Origin: JBBDWZ01 sp050732575
GTDB lineage: Bacteria > Gemmatimonadota > Gemmatimonadetes > Longimicrobiales > RSA9
Length of the DNA: 19,394 nt
Assembly: GCA_050732575.1 (NCBI GenBank)
Contig: JBOHRF010000072.1
Span: 1-19,394 of the forward strand
Direction of reading: 5' to 3'
In this document: one piece after another, positions 1-6,250 of the stretch
Numbering within the stretch: position 1 is the first letter of the stretch
How the letters are laid out: the number at the start of each line of letters is the position of its first letter
The notes under the pieces: generated by a model
The model's input: only the letters and a program-made list of their open reading frames with translations
What the model was told of the DNA's origin: nothing
Databases searched by the model: none
Translations under genes and position numbers: made by a program

Positions 1-378
1 GATGTTCCCGGGGATCCGTTGCGGGGCATAGTGCTCACGCGGTTGCCATTCAAAGTACCGACCGAACCCCTGACTGCAGCACGGATAGAAGCTGTAGAGC
101 GGGATGGAGGGAACAGCTTTGTTGATTACGTCCTGCCTCATGCGGCTCTGCGTCTGAAACAGGGCTTTGGCCGACTCATCCGAACGCGATCTGATCGAGG
201 CGCAATTCTGTTGCTTGACCGCAGGTTGATGGAGCGAGGATACGGAAAATACTTCTTTGCATCGCTGCCCACTGCACCCGTTCATTCCGGGCCCTGGTCA
301 GACCTTCGTCTTGAACTGGCACACTTTTATGAATCGGGCCGCTCGGCTGCACTGGCTGGACGCCAGGGTGAACGGTAG
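1..378 (+). CDS. dinG: ATP-dependent DNA helicase, DinG/XPD family (C-terminal fragment)
   Basis: This is the last 125 codons of a gene that begins before the window; the frame is open from base 1. The fragment contains the end of the second RecA-like helicase domain of DinG-type superfamily 2 helicases: a VPG followed by LTRLPF, a VLPHAALRLKQG stretch, and helicase motif VI as QGFGRLIRT, followed by a DRR element. DinG-family enzymes unwind DNA 5' to 3', usually with an Fe-S cluster in the missing N-terminal part, and act on R-loops, D-loops and damaged DNA in the cytoplasm. The N-terminal part could also carry an exonuclease domain, as in DnaQ-DinG fusions; this cannot be seen here. The next gene starts 8 bp after the stop, suggesting co-transcription. 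Confidence 0.85.
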   Translation, partial: DVPGDPLRGIVLTRLPFKVPTEPLTAARIEAVERDGGNSFVDYVLPHAALRLKQGFGRLIRTRSDRGAILLLDRRLMERGYGKYFFASLPTAPVHSGPWSDLRLELAHFYESGRSAALAGRQGER

Positions 379-386
379 ACTCCGCG

Positions 387-1022
387 ATGGTGAACACGCA
401 TTCTCCCACTAAGATCGTCTGCGTAGGCCGGAATTACGTTGGCCACGCCCGGGAGATGGGCAATGATGTGCCGGATCGCCCGCTCATCTTCTTGAAGCCT
501 CCCTCATCCATCATCCGCGACGGGGAACCCATCGTTCTGCCAGAGGACTCGAGCCGGGTTGAGCATGAAGCCGAAATCGGCGTTCTGATGGCGCGGCGGG
601 CTAGAAATGTGACTGAGCAGGCAGCTCTCGAGGTGATTGGTGGATATGTCCCGATGAATGATGTGACTGCCCGGGACCTTCAGAAGCTGGATGTGCAATT
701 CACGCGAGCAAAAGGATTCGACACCTTTTGTCCGGTGGGTGGGCAGATTGTTGATCCGAGCGCGGCCTGGGAAGAGCTGGAAATCACGTGCAGGGTCAAC
801 GGCGAGGTTCGGCAGCATGGTCGAGCCAGCGAAATGGTCTTCGGGATTCCCTTTCTTATTTCGTACATCTCACGCGTGATGACCCTGGAGCCCGGAGACC
901 TGATTTCGACTGGAACACCAGAAGGCGTTGGACCCTTGACCCACGGTGACGTGGTCGAAGTAGCGTTGGTTGGCCGGGCAAAAGTGAGAAATCCTGTAGT
1001 TGCATATGCGCGAGCAAAGTGA
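387..1022 (+). CDS. Fumarylacetoacetate hydrolase family protein (acylpyruvase / YcgM-like)
   Basis: A 211-residue protein matching the short single-domain FAH family, which includes acylpyruvate hydrolase and oxaloacetate decarboxylase (FAHD1, YcgM). Seen in the sequence: an N-terminal CVGRNYVGHAREMGN, the substrate loop FLKPPSS, the divalent-metal ligands in EHEAEIG with the third acidic ligand in NDVTARDLQ, and the C-terminal STGTPEGVGP loop. These enzymes cleave C-C bonds of acylpyruvates using Mg2+ or Mn2+ in the cytoplasm. The exact substrate cannot be read from sequence. It follows the helicase gene by 8 bp, and its TGA stop overlaps the start of the aminotransferase gene, so the three are probably one transcript. 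Length is typical for the family. Confidence 0.9.
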   Translation: MVNTHSPTKIVCVGRNYVGHAREMGNDVPDRPLIFLKPPSSIIRDGEPIVLPEDSSRVEHEAEIGVLMARRARNVTEQAALEVIGGYVPMNDVTARDLQKLDVQFTRAKGFDTFCPVGGQIVDPSAAWEELEITCRVNGEVRQHGRASEMVFGIPFLISYISRVMTLEPGDLISTGTPEGVGPLTHGDVVEVALVGRAKVRNPVVAYARAK

Positions 1023-2209
1023 TGATGACCAGTGATACCATGATGAGACAGCTGCAGCTGTCGGACCGGTTCCGGACTTTTCCCACCTACCCTCTGGCAG
1101 ACGTGCCGCTGATCAAGAGGGATCTATTAGCTAAAGGCGTTGACGTTATCGACTTGGGGGCCGGTGATGCCGACCTGGCACCGCCGCCGGCTGCTGTCCA
1201 GGCATTGACCCAGGCAGCAACGAAACCGGCACTGGGCCGGTACGCCTTTCAGCTGGGGCTGCCCGCATACCGAGAAGCCGTGTCAGCCTGGATGCTGAAG
1301 CGCTTTGGTGTAAAGCTCGATCCATTCAAAGAGATCCTTCCGCTGGTTGGTTCCAAGGAAGGCATTGCCCACGTTGCGTTTTGCTACGTCGGCCCGGGTG
1401 ATATCACCATACTTCCGGATCCGGGTTACCAGCCCTACGTGGGCGGCACGCTGCTGGCCGGCGGTCAGGGTTATGCCGTGCCACTGCGGCCGGAAAACGA
1501 TTATCTGATCCGTCTGGATGAAATCCCGGACGAGGTGGTTCGCAAGGCACGGATCCTGTACTTGAATTATCCGAACAACCCAACGGCTGCGATTGCGCCG
1601 CGGAATTACATCGAGTCCGCACTGGAGTTCTGTCGTGAAAACGGCATCCTGCTGGTGTACGACAATGCTTACAGTGAGGTCGCGTTTGATGGGTACATTC
1701 CGCCCAGCATTTTTGAGTTTGACGGTGCACGGGAAGTGGCCATTGAGTTTCACTCGTTTTCCAAGACGTACAACATGACGGGGTGGCGGATTGGATGGGC
1801 TGCAGGGAATGCCGATTCGATTGCCGCGCTCTCGCGGGTGAAGGCGTTCGTGGACACGGGCCAGTTCATGGCCGTGCAGGCGGCAGCCGCAGCCGCGCTG
1901 GAGAGTTATGACACCTGGGTCCCCCAGAATATTCAGGTTTTTCGCCAGCGTCGGGATACGTTGACCCAGGCTCTGCGCGCGGCAGGTTTTGATGCGCGTG
2001 CGCCTCAAGCAACCATGTATCTGTGGGTGCCGGTGCCGGAGGGTGTGAAATCCGAGGCATTTGCACGACGTGCCCTGTTGGAGCAGGGCGTCGTCATTAT
2101 GCCGGGTGCCGCCCTGGGTGCAGGCGGCGAGGGGTTTTTCCGGCTGGCCCTGACACAATCTGAAGAGCGTCTCGCAGAGGCGGCACAGCGACTTGCGCGA
2201 CTGCGCTAG
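1022..2209 (+). CDS. PLP-dependent class I/II aminotransferase, LL-diaminopimelate aminotransferase-like
   Basis: A roughly 395-residue fold-type I aminotransferase. Visible motifs are the NYPNNPTA loop, the PLP-pairing Asp in VYDNAYSEV, the Schiff-base Lys (about residue 248) in SFSKTYNMTGWRIGW, and the substrate-carboxylate Arg in FFRLAL near the C-terminus. The N-terminus (FPTYPLADVPLIKRD, then DLGAGDADL) resembles the DapL branch, which makes LL-diaminopimelate from tetrahydrodipicolinate for lysine and peptidoglycan synthesis. Related class I enzymes (aspartate or alanine transaminases) remain possible, so no symbol is given. Start choice is uncertain: GTG at 1019, ATG at 1022 and ATG at 1040/1043 are all in frame. 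I use 1022, which overlaps the preceding TGA; no strong Shine-Dalgarno separates the options. Confidence 0.85.
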   Translation: MMTSDTMMRQLQLSDRFRTFPTYPLADVPLIKRDLLAKGVDVIDLGAGDADLAPPPAAVQALTQAATKPALGRYAFQLGLPAYREAVSAWMLKRFGVKLDPFKEILPLVGSKEGIAHVAFCYVGPGDITILPDPGYQPYVGGTLLAGGQGYAVPLRPENDYLIRLDEIPDEVVRKARILYLNYPNNPTAAIAPRNYIESALEFCRENGILLVYDNAYSEVAFDGYIPPSIFEFDGAREVAIEFHSFSKTYNMTGWRIGWAAGNADSIAALSRVKAFVDTGQFMAVQAAAAAALESYDTWVPQNIQVFRQRRDTLTQALRAAGFDARAPQATMYLWVPVPEGVKSEAFARRALLEQGVVIMPGAALGAGGEGFFRLALTQSEERLAEAAQRLARLR

Positions 2210-2246
2210 CCGGAACCGCCACATCAGGGTGGGTTAGTAAGCTGAC

Positions 2247-3161
2247 ATGAGCTCTCGGCCGCCGGGGCAAAACGCCTCGAATGAAAGCGAACCGGTTGCG
2301 AAGCGAGATGAGGCTCTCTTCAGCCACCTGTTCGCCAGCCGGCCCGCCAAACAGCGGCGTACGGGCATATGGCTTCTGGCGCTGGCGGCTCACCTACCGC
2401 TGCTCTACTTCTTTTTTACAACCGAATTGGGTGAGCGGGTACTGCGGCAGGCCGAGCTGATTCTCATACCCGTTCTCACGGTCGATGACAATCCGCCGGC
2501 GATCGTGCACCCATCACCAGTTGTGCCGGTCGGGCGCATTCCGGATCCTGGACCTTCCGAGGAAGAACGCCGCCGAGCCGCGGCGGCTGCCGCCGTACCA
2601 GAACCAGGGATCCTGAACCCGACTGCCATTACGCCACTGCCATCGATTCTCCCAGGCCCGCCGCAGCCAATTCCGGGCGATGGGCCTCGCGGCGGATCGC
2701 TCCTGGATCGATTGGCCCCGCCCAGGCCGGATCCGCTGCTGCTCGCGCCAACGGACCCTTCCCACATGTTGACAGGACCTGCAGCGGCGCGGGCACGCAT
2801 GGCCGAGCGAGTTCGCGCCCTGAATGACTCCGTGGCGGCAGAACGGCTGGCGGCCGAACGATCCACAGACTGGACAGTGATGGATAAGGACGGCAAGCGC
2901 TGGGGCGTTTCACCGGGCAAGCTTCACCTGGGGGACGTCACACTGCCGCTGCCACTTGCCTTTGCCACGCCGCCCGGCCGCCGAGATGAGGCCAACGCTC
3001 GAGTCCGTGACTGGAACGAAATCGAAGCTGGATCCAGCCGAGCCCAGATCAAGGACAACTTCAACGATCGCGTGAAGGAAATCCGGAAACGCAAAGATCG
3101 CGAGCGCGCGGCAAAAATTGCGGATCAGAACGGCGACAAAAAGAAAAGCGGATCTGATTGA
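2247..3161 (+). CDS. Unrecognised proline-rich protein with one transmembrane segment
   Basis: I do not recognise this 304-residue protein. It has a polar N-terminal tail (residues 1-38), one hydrophobic segment (about 40-57, with His and Pro inside it), then a long proline-rich stretch (about 83-171) interrupted by an Arg/Ala-rich patch near 107-117. Next come an Ala/Arg-rich helical part (178-206), a compact element containing KRWGVSPGKLHLGD and TLPLPLAF (216-240), and a very charged Lys/Arg/Asp tail (265-304). The arrangement of cytoplasmic tail, membrane anchor and proline-rich extended region recalls TonB or TolA, but no TonB C-terminal domain is visible. It is likely anchored in the inner membrane with the bulk outside the cytoplasm. 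It converges with the minus-strand gene ending at 3172, with only 10 bp between stops and no terminator hairpin. Confidence 0.75.
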   Translation: MSSRPPGQNASNESEPVAKRDEALFSHLFASRPAKQRRTGIWLLALAAHLPLLYFFFTTELGERVLRQAELILIPVLTVDDNPPAIVHPSPVVPVGRIPDPGPSEEERRRAAAAAAVPEPGILNPTAITPLPSILPGPPQPIPGDGPRGGSLLDRLAPPRPDPLLLAPTDPSHMLTGPAAARARMAERVRALNDSVAAERLAAERSTDWTVMDKDGKRWGVSPGKLHLGDVTLPLPLAFATPPGRRDEANARVRDWNEIEAGSSRAQIKDNFNDRVKEIRKRKDRERAAKIADQNGDKKKSGSD

Positions 3162-3171
3162 GTCCGCCGGC

Positions 3172-5337
3172 TTAGCTGGACACGTTGGAGGGTTTGAAAT
3201 CCGGCGTTTCTAACGAGTCTACAGACTGTGGTCGACCGATGAGATAGCCCTGCGCATGGTCGCAGCCTGCCACACGCAACCACTCGAGCTGCGCCTCCTC
3301 TTCCACTCCCTGCGCAATTACTTGGGCTCCCACGCGATGGGCCAGCACCAGAATTGCTTCGATGAGGCGTTCAATTTTCGCGTCATATCCGATGTCTCGT
3401 ACGGCGCGGTGATGAACCTTGAGCAGGTCGATGGGGAACGACCAGAAGCAGGCCAGTGAGTCCGAATTCAGGCCAATGTCGTCGAGAGCGATCTTGACGC
3501 CAACGCGTTGAAGCTGACGCAGCGACTTGGTTGTGAGATCGGCGTCGAACAGGGCCGCGCTCTCCGCGATATCGAGAACCATGCGAGCGGGATCGACGTG
3601 ATGTTGTTTGAGGCAGGTGTCAAGGAAAGCGGGCAAGTCCGGATCGTGTAACGAGCGCATGGAGAGATTGACTGCAATCCAACCTTGCCATCCCACGCTC
3701 GACCATGTTGCCAACTGGCGGCTGGCGCTTTCAATGGCCCAGTGATCCAGCTTCACAACGTGGCCCGTTCGCTCAGCCATTGGGATGAACTGGACAGCCT
3801 CGACCAGGCCACGCTCCAAGTGCGGCCAGCGGGCCAGCGCCTCGAGTCCGCTGGTGCGACCCTGAGTCGCGAGTCCGCCATTTTCGTTGGTAATGCTTTC
3901 CAGCGCGAGAACCGGCTGGTAGTGCAGAACGAACTGACGGCGCTCCCACGCCCATTTGAAGTCGTCTTCCAGAGACAGGCGTTCGTTGGTGCGTTGCGTG
4001 AGTTCGGGACTCGAGAAGCCGGCGGCCTGTCCGTTGGCGCGGGCGCGGTGTAGTGACTCGGCCGCAATGGCGGCCAACTCGTCGAATGAGCTGGCATCCT
4101 CGGGGCAGAGTGCTACACCAATGGTGACCGTGAGTGTGATGGATGTGTCGCGTACGTCGAAGGGCTGGCTCACACGTTCGCGCAGGCGGCGCACAACCTG
4201 GGCAGCGGCGTCCTCATCGGTCACTTCGCTGAGGAGCACCAGGAACTCATCGGTGCCATCGAGCCGCGCAATGGTATCACTGTCGCGCAGGCCCTGCCGA
4301 AATCGCTCGGCCAGGCGCCGCAAAACCTCATCGCCTGTACTGCGGCCGTGCGTCTGATTGAGGGATCCTAAGCTGTCGACGTCAATGTGCAACAGCGCCG
4401 CTGAATGTCCATGACGGCGAGCCAGCGCCAGCAGTGAGGCTGCCCGCTCGCGCAACAGTCGCGCGACCGGTAACCCCGTGAGGGCGTCGTAGTATGCGTC
4501 CTGGGCGGTGACTTCTGCTGTTCTCTTCAGCGCGGTGACGTCGCGCGCGGCGGAAAGGAAGTGCGTGCTTGAACCCCGTTCCTCATGAATGGGAGTAATC
4601 ATCACATGCTCGTAGTACAGCTCCCCATTTTGGCGTCGGTTGCATAGCTCACCCTCCCAGATTTGGCCGGACGAGATGCAGCGCCAGAGCTTCTGATAGA
4701 CCTCGGGTTGGTGCTGTCCAGACTTGAGCATGGCCGGCGTTTGTCCGATTGCTTCTGTAGCCGAGTAGCCTGTGGCCTGCTCAAAGGCGGGATTGACGAA
4801 GCGGATAATACCGGCGGAGTCCGTCAGCATCACGCTATCCGGCAGATGCTGCATGGCAGTCCTGACCATTTCGCGAAGCCGGTCGTCAACACGTCGGAGC
4901 GTGACATCGCGAATTTCCAGCAGGAACGCAGCGATCGCACCTTCATTGAGCAAGTTCCGTGACTGGATCTCGAGCCAGCGCGGACCTCCTGATGGTGCGC
5001 GCGTGAGCAGGTCGATCAGGTTCGATTCGCAATCGGTGCGCAATAGCCGATCGGTAACACGTGCGCCCTCTGCGGGATCTTCTGGCTGCAGCAATGCACC
5101 GAGCGTGAGACCCAGCTCTGGTGCGCGTTCGCACGCCTCACCCAAAACGCGTTGCGCGTTGGGCGTGATGTACTGGACGACGCCCTGTGCATCACACAAA
5201 CAGATGACCGTGTTCGCGTGTAGTTGCGCGGACCCGGCGAGCTCTCCTACATGACGCGCACCCGTCCGGAGTCTGGGTACCACGGCGGCAAGGAGCGACG
5301 CGGCCAGACTAAGATTTTCTGGCTCTGAGGCCATCAA
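3172..5337 (-). CDS. PAS-PAS-GGDEF-EAL protein with degenerate GGDEF and EAL motifs
   Basis: A 721-residue cytoplasmic protein with no transmembrane segment. Order: PAS-like domain (about 35-145), second PAS with PAC tail (about 155-285, containing GYSATEAIGQ), GGDEF domain (about 285-455) and EAL domain (about 475-715). Active GGDEF domains make c-di-GMP and EAL domains degrade it. Here the GGDEF loop reads DGTDEF (GTDEF at 361-365). The EAL domain keeps EAL (499-501), NLS, the DD pair (619-620), Lys640 and QGY, but the LEITES-type motif is LDIAES (Glu to Asp at 589), the KID motif is KVH (Asp to His at 642), and EGVE is QGVE (Glu to Gln at 676). The family's general base is normally that last Glu, so hydrolysis looks unlikely. 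It is probably a sensor that binds nucleotide or partner proteins. Alone on its strand, divergent from the BON gene. Confidence 0.9.
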   Translation of the reverse strand: MMASEPENLSLAASLLAAVVPRLRTGARHVGELAGSAQLHANTVICLCDAQGVVQYITPNAQRVLGEACERAPELGLTLGALLQPEDPAEGARVTDRLLRTDCESNLIDLLTRAPSGGPRWLEIQSRNLLNEGAIAAFLLEIRDVTLRRVDDRLREMVRTAMQHLPDSVMLTDSAGIIRFVNPAFEQATGYSATEAIGQTPAMLKSGQHQPEVYQKLWRCISSGQIWEGELCNRRQNGELYYEHVMITPIHEERGSSTHFLSAARDVTALKRTAEVTAQDAYYDALTGLPVARLLRERAASLLALARRHGHSAALLHIDVDSLGSLNQTHGRSTGDEVLRRLAERFRQGLRDSDTIARLDGTDEFLVLLSEVTDEDAAAQVVRRLRERVSQPFDVRDTSITLTVTIGVALCPEDASSFDELAAIAAESLHRARANGQAAGFSSPELTQRTNERLSLEDDFKWAWERRQFVLHYQPVLALESITNENGGLATQGRTSGLEALARWPHLERGLVEAVQFIPMAERTGHVVKLDHWAIESASRQLATWSSVGWQGWIAVNLSMRSLHDPDLPAFLDTCLKQHHVDPARMVLDIAESAALFDADLTTKSLRQLQRVGVKIALDDIGLNSDSLACFWSFPIDLLKVHHRAVRDIGYDAKIERLIEAILVLAHRVGAQVIAQGVEEEAQLEWLRVAGCDHAQGYLIGRPQSVDSLETPDFKPSNVSS

Positions 5338-5586
5338 GCGAGTCTTGGTTTGAGTGTGCCAGCACGGGCTACCCAGTTTCAGCGGGTGGCTACGTCCTGC
5401 TCGGGGAGAAGTAGCGGTAGCGCAAACTCAGCGGGGCCTTGAAGTTAGGCCCTAACCCCCATGCAATGCAAGGATTCTGGAGCCGTGGGGCGCCAAGCGG
5501 GGACGTTGGGCGGAGCCGCAATCGCTTGGCTGGTCTATGACTTGCGGATTTTCCAGACAAAGCGATCGGCAGGAGTGGAGTAAGGC
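5338..5586. other. Divergent intergenic region with several inverted repeats
   Basis: This 249-bp stretch separates the minus-strand PAS-GGDEF-EAL gene from the plus-strand BON gene. It must hold regulatory sequence for both, but I could not assign a convincing sigma70 promoter. Visible structure: a 7-bp hairpin with one G-T pair (5368-5374 with 5384-5390) about 30 bp before the minus-strand start, a 6-bp hairpin GGGCCT/AGGCCC near 5440-5458, and a 7-bp inverted repeat ATCGCTT/AAGCGAT (5521-5527 and 5560-5566) enclosing GTCT/AGAC just before the BON ribosome-binding site. None matches a riboswitch class I know. Confidence 0.4.
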
Positions 5587-6165
5587 ATGGCTTGGCAGCA
5601 GAAAGAGCGCAGGGCGGGGACCGCACTGTGGATACTCATCGGTGGAGCGTTGGTCGGCCTGGCAGCGGCCGTACTACTCGCCACGCGGGCGCGGCGGAAA
5701 AGCGCACAAATCGCCCCCGACCTTCGTTCTCTGGAAAACGCAGTCATCAAGGCGCTGAGGCACGACGATGTGCTTCGGGCGCGGGGCATTGACGTGGCCG
5801 GGATTGCACCAGGAATCATCGAACTGACCGGCCTGGTGGAATCGGAAGCCGAGGGTCAGCACGCGGTCGCCATGGCACACAGTGTCATTGGCGTCCGCAC
5901 GGTTTTGAATCGACTCGATGCGCGCGAGGTGGTTCAGCGCTCGCGGCCGCGAGCCCACATGGCCGCGGAGGGCGGTTCTCGCTGGTACGGCATGAACGTT
6001 GGCATGGGCCGGCGCCGTCAGTCACGGCAGACCGATCCGGCGCAGCGCGACGATCGAGCGGATCTGGTCGATGAGGCATTGCTGCCCAATCCCGAAGAAG
6101 CGCAGACCGAAGCGGCGCAGGATCAGCTGGAGAAACAGGCTATTGAGGCGAACAAGATTTCGTGA
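5587..6165 (+). CDS. Membrane-anchored BON-domain protein
   Basis: A 192-residue protein. Residues about 13-33 form one hydrophobic segment (LWILIGGALVGLAAAVLLAT) followed by RARRK. Residues about 45-112 match the BON fold: a helix with the ALRHDDVL pattern, then GIIELTGLVESEAE and a helix leading to GVRTVLNRL, a BON hallmark. BON domains are small alpha-beta modules found mostly in envelope proteins, proposed to bind membranes or lipids and help under osmotic or envelope stress. The last 80 residues are polar, with Arg-rich then acidic Gln/Glu-rich parts and no known domain. ATG 5587 follows a GGAG at 5577-5580. A terminator lies 28 bp after the stop, so this is probably a monocistronic gene. 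Function is inferred from the fold only. Confidence 0.85.
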   Translation: MAWQQKERRAGTALWILIGGALVGLAAAVLLATRARRKSAQIAPDLRSLENAVIKALRHDDVLRARGIDVAGIAPGIIELTGLVESEAEGQHAVAMAHSVIGVRTVLNRLDAREVVQRSRPRAHMAAEGGSRWYGMNVGMGRRRQSRQTDPAQRDDRADLVDEALLPNPEEAQTEAAQDQLEKQAIEANKIS

Positions 6166-6192
6166 AACGCGGTACCACGGTTTATGTTGAAA

Positions 6193-6225
6193 CGGGGCGC
6201 GCCCAAGGTGCGTCCCGGTTTTTTT
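6193..6225 (+). terminator. Rho-independent terminator after the BON gene
   Basis: An 8-bp stem with one G-T pair (6193-6200 with 6210-6217), a 9-nt loop and a run of seven T (6219-6225). It ends the BON transcript and lies 25 bp before the valS start. Confidence 0.8.
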
Positions 6226-6250
6226 CTGGGACCGCAATCCGAGGTTTTCG

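Noticed and set aside
1283..2224. A 313-codon open frame on the minus strand opposite the aminotransferase
   Set aside because: It is antisense to a gene with clear PLP motifs, has odd composition and no ribosome-binding site; a codon-bias shadow.
5338..5450. Possible c-di-GMP riboswitch before the PAS-GGDEF-EAL gene
   Set aside because: Hairpins are present, but the conserved GEMM-I core with its tetraloop receptor and GGACGCAAAGCC-type segment does not match on the minus strand.
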